A stretch of 64,000 nt of DNA from positions 954,982-1,018,981 of the forward strand of contig NZ_JH636049.1 of NCBI RefSeq assembly GCF_000258175.1, given 5' to 3'. This document shows positions 19,477 through 27,897 of the stretch, one piece after another; positions within the stretch are counted from its first letter, which is position 1; the number at the start of each line of letters is the position of its first letter. Below the pieces are notes generated by a model. That model was not told the DNA's origin and ran no database searches. It saw only the letters and a program-made list of their open reading frames with translations. Both the position numbers and the translations under genes were made by a program. Source of the stretch: Saccharomonospora xinjiangensis XJ-54. GTDB taxonomy: Bacteria > Actinomycetota > Actinomycetes > Mycobacteriales > Pseudonocardiaceae.

Positions 19477-19643
19477 GCGTGCCCGCACTTCGCGACCGCG
19501 TGTCCGCACCCCACGCACGCGTGCCCGCACTTCGCGACCGCGTGTCCGCACCCCACGCACGCGTGCCCGCACCGCACGACCGCGTGCATGCACTTCGCGA
19601 CCGCGTGCCTGCACCGGCGCGACCGCGTCCGCACCGCGAGACC
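19477..19643. repeat. 21-nt tandem repeat block 1
   Basis: Six units of exactly 21 nt run from 19477 to 19602, followed by degenerate 22- and 19-nt copies to 19643. The unit reads GCGTGYCCGCACYYCRCGMC plus one C. Units 1 and 3 are identical, as are 2 and 4, giving a perfect 42-nt duplication at 19477-19518 and 19519-19560. Frames are open on both strands because the unit has no stop codons, so openness is not evidence of coding. There are no spacers, so it is not a CRISPR. Confidence 0.9.
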
Positions 19644-19745
19644 ACGCCGGGGGCACGAGCCCGCATTGTCAGGGATGTCAATCCGCACATGGCGAGCGCG
19701 GACACGCCTCACTCGGCACGCAGCCTGCCGACACCGCCTCACAAC

Positions 19746-19934
19746 GCCGACACCCGTACGCAGCCTGCCAACACCCGCACACAAGCTGCCAACACCTGTA
19801 CGCAAGCCGCCAGCACTCGTACTTGAGGTGCCAACACTCGTACACAAAGCGCGGACACTGCCACACCGACTGCCAACACCCGCACACAAGCTGCCAACGC
19901 TCGTACGCAAGCTGCCAACACTCGTACACAGGGT
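19746..19934. repeat. 21-nt tandem repeat block 2
   Basis: Nine consecutive units of exactly 21 nt, with looser copies on both sides (19698-19745 and 19935-19955). The first 20 nt of the consensus are GCCAACACYCGYACRCAAGC. Units at 19767 and 19872 are identical. The block differs from block 1 in sequence but has the same period. All three minus frames are open across it, giving heptad proteins such as VRVLAAC or SLCAGVG repeats. It fills the divergent region between the symporter and the kinase-like gene. Confidence 0.9.
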
Positions 19935-19979
19935 GCGGACACGGTGACAGTGGGCGCCGTTGCGGTATTGGATTGCGCG

Positions 19980-20615
19980 ATGGAGAACTCTCGACCGTTG
20001 TGCCCCAAGGTGATCCTCGAAGGAACCAGGCTGACGAAGAAGACGGAGCTCGCCTTCACCCTTCGCGACCATCCCCGCTTCGCGGGTGCCCGCCGGTACC
20101 GTTATCACCTTCCGCTGGTGTCGGCGGAGTGGAGCGGCCTGACGAACGAGGCGTGGGGCCCGAGCCTCATCTCGTTCCCGCCGGAGCACGAGGAAACGGT
20201 GCTGGAGACGTACAGGACGTGGGTCAGGCTGTTCGAACTACACCGCTACTACACCTGGGTCGTGGACCGCTTCCACCTCTCGACGGCCGTGCACCAGCAA
20301 CGACATGATCGCGCCTTCGACGTCGAGTGGATCGAACGGCGCTTGCGGCCGCTCGGGTTCGCCGTGGTGCTGTGCACCCGCACGCCGGAGAGCTTCCCCG
20401 AGGCGCGAGAGGAACGGCTGCGGGTGTCGGCCAACCCCGTCCAGTACGACGACCTGGACGTCTTCGTCCGCGAGCAGGACGCCTTGCGGACAGCGGCGGC
20501 GAGCAGCGCGCTGCCGGTGCTGGAACTCGACGTCACCGGCCGATCCGAGGCCGAACTCGCCGACGAGGTCACCGACTGGTACTCATCCCGCAAGCTCTTG
20601 CAGCTAGAACACTGA
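19980..20615 (+). CDS. Thymidylate-kinase-like P-loop protein, degenerate Walker A
   Basis: A 211-aa protein. VILEGTRLTKKTELAFTL near residue 10 sits where dTMP kinase-like proteins have GxxGxGKST, with the second glycine replaced (G-T-R-L-T-K-K-T). YYTWVVDRFHLSTAVHQ near residue 90 matches the DR(Y/F)xxS motif of the same superfamily. This suggests a divergent nucleoside monophosphate kinase fold, possibly with altered activity. ATG 19980 lacks a clear ribosome site; GTG 19944 inside the repeat edge is an alternative start. Its 3' end overlaps the candidate LacI operator of the next operon. Confidence 0.65.
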   Translation: MENSRPLCPKVILEGTRLTKKTELAFTLRDHPRFAGARRYRYHLPLVSAEWSGLTNEAWGPSLISFPPEHEETVLETYRTWVRLFELHRYYTWVVDRFHLSTAVHQQRHDRAFDVEWIERRLRPLGFAVVLCTRTPESFPEAREERLRVSANPVQYDDLDVFVREQDALRTAAASSALPVLELDVTGRSEAELADEVTDWYSSRKLLQLEH

Positions 20616-20638
20616 AAATTACTGAAAGATCCTTGCAT
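20590..20638 (+). promoter_or_regulatory. Candidate LacI-type operator and promoter of the maltose-type ABC operon
   Basis: GCAAG-CT-CTTGC (20590-20601) is an inverted repeat, and a second half-site CTTGCAT begins at 20632, so CTTGCA occurs twice 35 nt apart. ACTGAAA is also directly repeated between them. CTTGCA-type elements are known binding sites of MalR/Reg1-like LacI regulators in Streptomyces. The LacI gene is the last gene of this operon. Function here is inferred. Confidence 0.5.
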
Positions 20639-20691
20639 CCTGGCTGGGCCGGGGTTACGGTCTTGCGCACCCGGTCTCAGCGAGGAGAGCC

Positions 20692-21987
20692 ATGACACGC
20701 AGAAGAGTCCTGGCGCTCGCCGCGGCCACCGCCCTTGCGGTGACCGCGTGCGGCGAGTCCGCCACCGATCAGAGCAACGCGGCGGAACAGGCGAACACCG
20801 ATCCCCAGTCCGTGAAGGGCACCGTCACCTTCTGGGACACCTCGGACGCCACCACCGAATCACCGGCCTACAGAGAACTGGCCAAGCGATTCGAGCAGGA
20901 GTATCCGAACATCAAGGTCGATTACGTCAACGTCCCCTTCGACGGCGCTGACGACAAGTTCAAGACCGCCGCGCAGAACGGTGACGGCGCACCGGACGTC
21001 ATGCGTACCGACGTCGGCTGGACGCCAACCTTCGCCGCGCTCGGCTACCTTCAGCCACTCGACGACACACCCGCGCTGAAGAACTCGGACGACTACCTGC
21101 CGGTACCGATGGAGAGCAACGTCTACGAGGGCAAGACCTACGGCGTGCCGCAGGTCACCGACACCCTCGCCCTGCTCTACAACAAGGACCACTTCGCCGA
21201 GGCCGGCATCACCGAACCACCTGCCACCTGGGACGAGCTGCGTGAGGCCGCCGAGAAGATCGAGGACGAGGTGCCGCGCACGAAGGGCATCTTCCTCAAC
21301 GCCGACTCCTACTACCTGCTTCCCTTCGTCTACGGCGAGGGTGGCGACTACGTGGACGTCGAAGCCAAGCGCATCACCATCGACAGCCCCGAGGTCAACG
21401 CCGCGATCGGCACCGTGCGCGAACTGGTGGCCGATGGCGTCGGCACCACCGACACGAGCGCGAACAAGTACACGAACATGCAGGACGGTTTCAAGAAGGG
21501 CACCGTCAGCATGATCATCAACGGCCCGTGGTCGGTGTCCGACGCACTGTCCGGCGAGGCGTTCGACGACCCGGCCAACCTCGGTGTGGCGCCCGTTCCG
21601 GCAGGCCCGAAGGGCCAGGGCGGTCCTGTCGGTGGCCACAACTACACCGTCTACGCGGGCTCGCCCGACCTCGCCGCCTCCTACCTGTTCGTCGAGTTCA
21701 TGAACCGGCCCGAGAACCAGGCCTACGTGGCAAGCGAGAACAACACGCTGCCGACGCGCACGTCGGTGTACGAGAAGCCGGAGGTCTCGGACAACGAGAT
21801 CCTCACCGCCTTCCAGCAGCCGATCGAACTGGCGAAGCCGCGGCCCGCCGCGCCGGGCGCGGGCACTCTGTACGACCTGTTCTCCCCGTTCTACGAGCAG
21901 ATCCTCGGCGGCCAGGCCTCCGTGGAGGACGGACTGGCGCAGGCGCAGCGCAAAGCCAAGAGCGCGGTGCCGGGCTTCGAGTCATGA
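20692..21987 (+). CDS. Sugar ABC transporter substrate-binding lipoprotein (maltose type)
   Basis: A 431-aa family-1 extracellular binding protein. The lipobox LAVTAC places the lipidated Cys at residue 20. It then follows the MalE fold, with VTFWDTSDATTESPAYRELAKRFEQ near the start and a DGFKKGTVSMIINGPWS segment typical of sugar binders. It should capture maltose, maltodextrin, trehalose or a similar alpha-glucoside. ATG 20692 has GAGGAG 5 nt upstream. It overlaps the permease gene by 4 nt and is the first gene of a five-gene operon. Confidence 0.92.
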   Translation: MTRRRVLALAAATALAVTACGESATDQSNAAEQANTDPQSVKGTVTFWDTSDATTESPAYRELAKRFEQEYPNIKVDYVNVPFDGADDKFKTAAQNGDGAPDVMRTDVGWTPTFAALGYLQPLDDTPALKNSDDYLPVPMESNVYEGKTYGVPQVTDTLALLYNKDHFAEAGITEPPATWDELREAAEKIEDEVPRTKGIFLNADSYYLLPFVYGEGGDYVDVEAKRITIDSPEVNAAIGTVRELVADGVGTTDTSANKYTNMQDGFKKGTVSMIINGPWSVSDALSGEAFDDPANLGVAPVPAGPKGQGGPVGGHNYTVYAGSPDLAASYLFVEFMNRPENQAYVASENNTLPTRTSVYEKPEVSDNEILTAFQQPIELAKPRPAAPGAGTLYDLFSPFYEQILGGQASVEDGLAQAQRKAKSAVPGFES

Positions 21988-22976
21988 CGACGACCGCCGT
22001 TCGTCCCCCCGCCGGGGCGGCACCCGAGACGGTGCCGCCCCGCGGGCGGTTGCGCGAAAGACTCAGCGGGCACTGGTACGCATGGGCGATGGTCGCCCCC
22101 GTGGTGGTGGTCCTGTCCGTCCTCGTCTTCTACCCGCTGGTCCAGGGTGTCTACCTGTCCCTGACCGACGCGAACGAGATGAACAGCGCGCGCACGATCG
22201 GCGTCAATGAGATCGAGGCGACCTACGAGTTCGTCGGTCTCGACAACTACCTCGATGTTCTCTCGGGCGTCGAGGGCGCGTTCTACCCACGTCTGTTGTG
22301 GACGCTTGTGTGGACAGTCGCCTGTGTACTGCTGCACTACTCGCTCGGGCTCGGTCTCGCGCTGCTGCTCAACCGCGCGCTCAAGGGCAGGTCGCTCTAC
22401 CGGATGCTGCTGATCCTGCCGTGGGCGGTGCCGCCGTTCGTGGCGGCGTTCGCATGGCGGCTGGTGCTCAACACCGACGGCGGCGTGCTGAACGCCCTGC
22501 TCGGCTCCGTCGGCCTCGACGGCGTGGACTGGCTGGGCGACCCGACAGCGGCCAAGATCGCGGTGATTCTGGTGAACGTCTGGCTGGGTGTGCCGTTCAT
22601 GATGGTGGCGCTGCTCGGCGGGTTGCAGACGGTGCCGAGGGAACTCTACGAGGCGGCCGAAATGGACGGTGCGACGCCGTGGCAGCGGTTCCGCGCCGTG
22701 ACCCTGCCGGGGCTTCGGCCCGTGTCGGGCACGGTGATCCTGCTCGGCACCATCTGGACGTTCAACCAGTTCGCCGTCATCGCCCTGCTCACGGGAGGCG
22801 GTCCCGGCGGCGCGACGAACATCCTCGTCACCGAGGCGTACGAGCGGGCGTTCCAAGGCATCAGGGACTACGCGGGCGCGGCGACCTACGGGGCGCTCAT
22901 CGCGTCCATGCTCGTGGTCTTCGCGTTCTTCTACCGCCGCTGGCTCGATCGGCAGTCGAGTGAGGTGCTGTCATGA
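21984..22976 (+). CDS. Sugar ABC transporter permease (MalF type)
   Basis: A 330-aa inner-membrane permease with six hydrophobic segments after a basic Pro-rich N-terminus. The EAA loop is ELYEAAEMDGATPWQRFRAVTLPGLRP, which docks the ATPase. It starts at ATG 21984, overlapping the binding-protein stop, and is followed by the partner permease with another ATGA overlap. Confidence 0.92.
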   Translation: MTTTAVRPPAGAAPETVPPRGRLRERLSGHWYAWAMVAPVVVVLSVLVFYPLVQGVYLSLTDANEMNSARTIGVNEIEATYEFVGLDNYLDVLSGVEGAFYPRLLWTLVWTVACVLLHYSLGLGLALLLNRALKGRSLYRMLLILPWAVPPFVAAFAWRLVLNTDGGVLNALLGSVGLDGVDWLGDPTAAKIAVILVNVWLGVPFMMVALLGGLQTVPRELYEAAEMDGATPWQRFRAVTLPGLRPVSGTVILLGTIWTFNQFAVIALLTGGGPGGATNILVTEAYERAFQGIRDYAGAATYGALIASMLVVFAFFYRRWLDRQSSEVLS

Positions 22977-23821
22977 CCGAAAAGGTGCACCGCAGGGACC
23001 GGCGCGGTCCGCTGTCGTCCACCGCACTGCACACCACGCTGGTACTCGCCAGCGTCGTCGCGGTGTTCCCGGTGGCGTGGGTGACCCTGACGTCGCTCAA
23101 GACCGATCGCGCCTCGTGGACTCGCCCCGACGAGATCGGCACGCTCGGCCTCGACAACTACTCCCAGGTGCTGTCCGAGACGCAGTTCACGACCTGGTTC
23201 GTGAACTCACTGATCGTGGCGACGGCGACCACCGTGGTGGCCGTGCTGATCGCGGCGACGGCGGGCTACGCGGCCTCGCGGATGCGGTTCCCCGGCAAGC
23301 GGCCGCTGATGTGGTCGTTCCTCATCACGCAGATGTTCCCCGCCGCCGTGCTGATCGTGCCGCTGTACAACGTGCTGTCGGAACTCGGCCTGCTCGACTC
23401 CTACGGCGGTCTCGTGCTCGCCTCCTCGACGGTGGCCGTGCCCTACTGCGCGTGGATGCTCAAGGGCTACTTCGACACGATCCCGGTCTCGATCGACGAG
23501 GCAGGCCGTGTCGATGGGCTGAGCCCGTTCGGCACGTTCTGGCGCCTCATCGTCCCTCTCGCCAAGCCGGGCATCGCGGTGACGGTGTTCTACTCCTTCA
23601 TCACCGCCTGGGGCGAGGTGGCCTTCGCGGGAGTGTTCATGCAGAGCGAGGGCCATTACACGCTGCCGGTGGGCATGGCGACCTTCGTCAGTGACTTCAA
23701 GGCGGAGTGGGGACTGCTCACGGCGAGTTCCGTGCTGGTCATGGTGCCGTCGGCTGTCGTGTTCTTCCTCGTCCAACGCCACCTCGTCGCCGGGTTGACG
23801 GCGGGCGGCGTCAAGAGCTGA
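22973..23821 (+). CDS. Sugar ABC transporter permease (MalG type)
   Basis: A 282-aa permease with six membrane segments. The EAA loop (SIDEAGRVDGLSPFGTFWRLIVPLAKPG) and the N-terminal FPVAWVTLTSLKTD are typical of MalG-like proteins. No ATPase gene follows. Actinobacterial sugar importers of this type often use a shared MsiK-like ATPase encoded elsewhere, which is the likely case here. Confidence 0.92.
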   Translation: MTEKVHRRDRRGPLSSTALHTTLVLASVVAVFPVAWVTLTSLKTDRASWTRPDEIGTLGLDNYSQVLSETQFTTWFVNSLIVATATTVVAVLIAATAGYAASRMRFPGKRPLMWSFLITQMFPAAVLIVPLYNVLSELGLLDSYGGLVLASSTVAVPYCAWMLKGYFDTIPVSIDEAGRVDGLSPFGTFWRLIVPLAKPGIAVTVFYSFITAWGEVAFAGVFMQSEGHYTLPVGMATFVSDFKAEWGLLTASSVLVMVPSAVVFFLVQRHLVAGLTAGGVKS

Positions 23822-23830
23822 AAGGAAATC

Positions 23831-25399
23831 ATGAGCAACGAGTGGTGGCGCACCGCGGCCATCTACCAGGTGTACGTGCGCAGTTTCGCCGACGCCAACG
23901 GTGACGGTATCGGCGACCTGCCCGGTGTGCGGTCGAAGCTCGACTATCTGGCCGACCTCGGTGTTGACGCCGTGTGGCTGACCCCCTTCTACACCTCCCC
24001 CATGGCCGACGGCGGCTACGACGTCGCCGACTACCGGGACGTCGATCCCGTCTTCGGTGCTCTCTCCGACGCCGAGGCTCTCGTCGCCGAGGCACACGAA
24101 CGCGGCTTGAAGGTCATCGTCGATATCGTGCCCAACCACACGTCGTCGCGGCACCCGTGGTTCGTGGAGGCCCTCAAGGCAGGACCCGGCTCGCCGGCCC
24201 GCGACCGCTATCTCTTCCGCGGCGGCCGCGACGGCGGGCCACCCAACGACTGGGAGTCCGTGTTCGGCGGTCCCGCGTGGACACAGGTCGCGGACGGCCA
24301 GTGGTACCTGCACCTCTTCGACCCCGCGCAGCCCGACCTCAACTGGCAGAACGCCGAGGTGCGAGCCGAGTTCGACGACATCCTGCGGTTCTGGCTCGAC
24401 CGGGGTGTCGATGGGTTCCGCATCGACGTCGCGCACGGCATGGTGAAGGCCGACGGGTTGCCCGACGCCGCGTTCACCGACCAGGCTTCGCTGCTCACCT
24501 CGCGGCCGTTGCCGTACTTCGACCAGGACGGCGTGCACGAGATCTACCGCGAGTGGCGCAAGATCCTCGACTCCTACCCCGGCGAGCGCATCGGCGTCGC
24601 GGAGGCGTGGGTGCCGAACGCCGAGCGGCTGGCCCGCTACCTGAGGCCCGACGAGTTGCACCAGGCGTTCAACTTCCACTACGTCGAGGCGGACTGGTCG
24701 GCGCAGGCGTTCCGCAGGGTCGTTGACGAGTCGCTGGCCGCCGTCGCCGGTGTCAACGCCCCTCCGACGTGGGTGCTGTCCAATCACGACGTTCAGCGCC
24801 ACGTGACCCGCTACGGAGGCGGTGAGCAGGGACTGCGCAGGGCGAGGGCCGCCGCGCTGCTGACCCTGGCGCTGCCGGGTTCGGCCTACGTCTACCAGGG
24901 TGAGGAGCTGGGACTCGACGAGGTCACCGACCTTCCGGACGAGGTGCTCGCCGACCCGGTGTGGGAGCGCTCGGGTCACACCGACCGTGGCAGGGACGGC
25001 TGCCGCGTCCCGCTGCCGTGGTCGGGCAGCGAGCCACCGTTCGGGTTCGGTGGAGGGTCGTGGCTGCCGCAGCCGCCGCGCTGGGCGGAGCTGACCGTCG
25101 AAGCGCAGCGCGATGATCCGCACTCCACCCTGTCGCTGTACCGTGAGGCTCTGCGGCAGCGCCGTGATCTTCCGGTCGAGAGTGTCGAGTGGTGTGACTC
25201 GCCCCGTGACGTCCTCGCCTTCCGGCGAGGTTCGTCGTTTGTGTGCACGGTGAACTTCTCGCCGTCTCCGGTGACGATCGAGCGCCCGGGGACGGTGCGG
25301 CTGGCGAGCGAGCCCGTATCGGGGCTCGACCTCTCCGGCGACACGGTGACGCTGCCACCGGAGACCGCCGTGTGGTGGAGCGGAGACAGGGATGGTTAA
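23831..25399 (+). CDS. GH13 alpha-glucosidase / oligosaccharide hydrolase
   Basis: A 522-aa cytoplasmic glycoside hydrolase family 13 enzyme with no signal peptide. The conserved regions are DIVPNHTS, DGFRIDVAH (nucleophile Asp), GVAEAWVPN (acid/base Glu) and VLSNHDVQRH. The N-terminus (WWRTAAIYQVYVRSFADANGDGIGDL) is that of alpha-glucosidases of the oligo-1,6-/maltase type. It should hydrolyse the imported alpha-glucoside to glucose. It overlaps the LacI gene by 8 nt. Exact linkage specificity cannot be read from sequence. Confidence 0.92.
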   Translation: MSNEWWRTAAIYQVYVRSFADANGDGIGDLPGVRSKLDYLADLGVDAVWLTPFYTSPMADGGYDVADYRDVDPVFGALSDAEALVAEAHERGLKVIVDIVPNHTSSRHPWFVEALKAGPGSPARDRYLFRGGRDGGPPNDWESVFGGPAWTQVADGQWYLHLFDPAQPDLNWQNAEVRAEFDDILRFWLDRGVDGFRIDVAHGMVKADGLPDAAFTDQASLLTSRPLPYFDQDGVHEIYREWRKILDSYPGERIGVAEAWVPNAERLARYLRPDELHQAFNFHYVEADWSAQAFRRVVDESLAAVAGVNAPPTWVLSNHDVQRHVTRYGGGEQGLRRARAAALLTLALPGSAYVYQGEELGLDEVTDLPDEVLADPVWERSGHTDRGRDGCRVPLPWSGSEPPFGFGGGSWLPQPPRWAELTVEAQRDDPHSTLSLYREALRQRRDLPVESVEWCDSPRDVLAFRRGSSFVCTVNFSPSPVTIERPGTVRLASEPVSGLDLSGDTVTLPPETAVWWSGDRDG

Positions 25400-26426
25400 G
25401 AGCGCGCTCGACGGCATCCGGCTCGCCGACATCGCCGGGCTGGCGAACGTCAGCGAGGCGACGGTGAGCCGGGTGCTGAACGGCAAGCCGGGGGTCGCTG
25501 CGGCCACCCGGCAGGCCGTGCTGGCCGCGATGGACCGGCTCGGCTACGAGCGTCCCGCGCGAGCACGGCAGCGCAGTGCGGGACTGATCGGGTTGATCAT
25601 CCCAGAACTGGACAACCCGATCTTCCCCGCGTTCGCCCAGGTGATCGACCGGACGCTGGTGATGCGCGGCTACCGGTCGGTGCTGTGCACGCAGGCGCCC
25701 GGCGGCGCCACCGAGGACGAGTTCATCGAGACACTCACCGCGCGAGGCGTTTCGGGCATCGTGTTCGTGTCGGGCCTGCACGCCGACACCACCGCCGATC
25801 ACGACAGGTACCGCCGCCTCATCGAGGGCGGGGTTCCCGTGGTGTTCGTCAACGGGTACGCGCCCGACGTGAGGGCCCCGTTCTTCTCCGACGACGACGG
25901 CGCGGCAGTGGAACTGGCGCTGACACACCTGCGCGAGCTGGGCCACGAACGCATCGGGCTCGCTGTGGGACCGAAACGGTTCGTGCCCGTGCAACGCAAG
26001 GCCGAGAAGTTCCGCGAACTCATGGCTCCCGTGGTCGGCGCCGACGAGGTGGACGACCTCATCGTGCACACCCTGTTCTCCGTGGAGGGCGGGCATTCCG
26101 CGGCCTGGACACTGCTGGAGCGGCACTGCACGGCGGTGGTGTGCGGCAGCGACCTGATGGCCCTCGGCGCGATCAGGGTGGCGCGGCGGCGCGGGCTGGA
26201 GGTGCCGAGGGACTTCTCCGTGGTCGGCTACGACGACTCGCCGCTCATCGCGTTCACCGATCCGCCGCTGACCACCATCCAGCAGCAGGTGACCGCGATG
26301 GTCACCGCCGCGGTGCGCACACTGCTCGACGAGATCGCGGGCGCGGCACCACCCACGGAGGAGTACCTCTTCCAGCCGGAACTCGTCGTGCGTGGCTCCA
26401 CCGCAGCCTGCCCGATCAAGGAGTGA
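25392..26426 (+). CDS. LacI family transcriptional regulator
   Basis: A 344-aa repressor. The N-terminal HTH (RLADIAGLANVSEATVSRVLNGKPGV) and hinge are followed by a periplasmic-binding-like effector domain (LIGLIIPELDNPIFPAFAQ, VVGYDDSPLIAFTDPPLTTIQQ). It closes the transport and hydrolase operon and probably represses it in the absence of sugar, acting at the CTTGCA elements upstream of 20692. It overlaps the glucosidase gene by 8 nt. Confidence 0.92.
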   Translation: MVKSALDGIRLADIAGLANVSEATVSRVLNGKPGVAAATRQAVLAAMDRLGYERPARARQRSAGLIGLIIPELDNPIFPAFAQVIDRTLVMRGYRSVLCTQAPGGATEDEFIETLTARGVSGIVFVSGLHADTTADHDRYRRLIEGGVPVVFVNGYAPDVRAPFFSDDDGAAVELALTHLRELGHERIGLAVGPKRFVPVQRKAEKFRELMAPVVGADEVDDLIVHTLFSVEGGHSAAWTLLERHCTAVVCGSDLMALGAIRVARRRGLEVPRDFSVVGYDDSPLIAFTDPPLTTIQQQVTAMVTAAVRTLLDEIAGAAPPTEEYLFQPELVVRGSTAACPIKE

Positions 26427-26530
26427 GAGCGCGCCGTCACACGTGGCCGAACTGTCCGGATTGTGACACCCCTTCCGCACCAAGATCGGTTTCGCTACGG
26501 TGTCGTCCGGGTCCGAAGGAAGGCGAATCA

Positions 26531-27496
26531 ATGGCCACAGTGGAGACTGTCCGGGGCCCCGTTCCGGTGGAGGATCTCGGGACGGTGCTGATGCACGAGC
26601 ACGTGTTCGTGCTCAACGAGGAGATCAGGCGCAACTACCCGCACCTGTGGGACGAGGAAGCGCAAGTGGAGTCCGCGGTGCGACGGCTGAAGGCGCTGAA
26701 GGACCGTGGGGTCGATACGATCGTCGATCCCACGGTGCTCGGCCTCGGCAGGGACATCGAGCGAGTGGCCCGGATCAACGCGCAGGTCGATCTCAACATC
26801 GTGCCGGCCACCGGCCTGTACACCTACAACGACGTGCCATTTTTCTTCTCGATGCACGGTCCGGGAACGCCGCTCGGCGGTGACGAGCCGATGGTGGAGT
26901 TGTTCGTCCGCGACATCACCGACGGTATCGCGGGGACTCCGATCAAGGCGGCGTTTCTCAAGTGCGCCATCGAGGACGCCCTCACACCCGGTGTCGAGCG
27001 GGTGCTCCACGCCGTCGCCGAAACCCACCACCGCACCGGGGTGCCGATCACCGTTCACACGAACCCGAACCGGGGCACCGGTCTCGTCGCCCAGCGGGTG
27101 TTGCGGGAGCGGGGCGTGGATCTGGGCAAGGTGGTGATCGGGCACAGTGGCGACACCACGGACCTCGACTACCTGCGGCACGTCATCGACGCGGGTTCGT
27201 ACCTGGGGATGGACCGATTCGGGCTGGATTTCCTGCTTCCCGGAGACCAGCGCATCGCCACCGTGGCGGCACTGGCCGCGCAGGGGCTGTCCGACAGGAT
27301 GGTGCTGGCGCACGACGCCTCCTGCCACATCGACTGGCTCCGGCCGGGTGTGCGCGAGCAGGCGATGCCGAACTGGCACTACACGCACCTGCACGACGAC
27401 GTCATCCCGGCGTTGAGGGAGGCGGGAGTCACCGAAGACCAGCTGACGACCATGCTGGTCGAGAACCCACGCCGCTATTTCACCCGGGACTCCTGA
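26531..27496 (+). CDS. Phosphotriesterase family (PLL-like) metal-dependent hydrolase
   Basis: A 321-aa amidohydrolase-superfamily TIM barrel. Metal ligands visible are GTVLMHEHVFV (HxH), the bridging Lys in AAFLKCAIED, His in ITVHTNPN, His in VVIGHSGDT and Asp in VLAHDASCHID. Such proteins are usually lactonases or phosphotriesterase-like lactonases; the substrate is unknown. ATG 26531 follows GAAGGAAGG. A separate promoter is plausible (TTCCGC, 17-nt spacer, TACGGT), so it is probably not part of the sugar operon despite the same orientation. Confidence 0.88.
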   Translation: MATVETVRGPVPVEDLGTVLMHEHVFVLNEEIRRNYPHLWDEEAQVESAVRRLKALKDRGVDTIVDPTVLGLGRDIERVARINAQVDLNIVPATGLYTYNDVPFFFSMHGPGTPLGGDEPMVELFVRDITDGIAGTPIKAAFLKCAIEDALTPGVERVLHAVAETHHRTGVPITVHTNPNRGTGLVAQRVLRERGVDLGKVVIGHSGDTTDLDYLRHVIDAGSYLGMDRFGLDFLLPGDQRIATVAALAAQGLSDRMVLAHDASCHIDWLRPGVREQAMPNWHYTHLHDDVIPALREAGVTEDQLTTMLVENPRRYFTRDS

Positions 27497-27550
27497 GCCA
27501 CCACGGCAGCACCCCCCGGAACGCGGCCTCGAAGGCGGCACCGTCAGGCG

Positions 27551-27778
27551 TCAACGCCCGTCACGACGCTGTGGTGCCGCCCCGAGCGCCGGCCAGCTTC
27601 CCGGCACGATGTCCACTCCGAACGATGTCTCGTCCTCGATATCGAAGGCGAACGCGATGTACTCGCGGGCGACCGACTCGGCGGTAGGCAAGGAACGAAT
27701 CTGAGTGACACCGACACCGTCGATGTGCAGTTCCCAGCGACGCGCCCAACGCTGGGCAATGACGGTGTACGTGGTCAC
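27551..27778 (-). CDS. HicB-like small protein, orphan
   Basis: A 75-aa protein (TTYTVIAQRWARRWELHIDGVGVTQ) with the strand-rich pattern of HicB-type antitoxin domains, namely self-referential WELHIDG, a SLPTAESVAREYIAF helix and a final strand. GTG 27778 has GAGAGGGGG 5 nt upstream. No HicA toxin is visible on either side, and it lacks a C-terminal DNA-binding domain. It lies 119 bp after the XRE gene on the same strand and may be read from its transcript. Confidence 0.65.
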   Translation of the reverse strand: MTTYTVIAQRWARRWELHIDGVGVTQIRSLPTAESVAREYIAFAFDIEDETSFGVDIVPGSWPALGAAPQRRDGR

Positions 27779-27897
27779 GGCTACCCCCTCTCCAGCAGGC
27801 AAGCGAGTTCTCGACGAGGTCGCAGGCGACACCAGATGACATGATCTTGTGGTTGCGGACGACGGCCATCCATTCGCGAAGGAAGCCTCAGCACTGC

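Noticed and set aside
19477..19955. CRISPR array
   Set aside because: Units are contiguous 21-mers without unique spacers and there are no cas genes.
19416..20189. Heptad-repeat proteins on either strand of the 21-nt arrays
   Set aside because: The repeat units lack stop codons in all three minus frames and nearly all plus frames, so open frames arise automatically. No ribosome site supports one of them.
23207..25507. Minus-strand frame of about 770 codons
   Set aside because: Antisense to the MalG-type permease and GH13 genes; composition shows it is a shadow.
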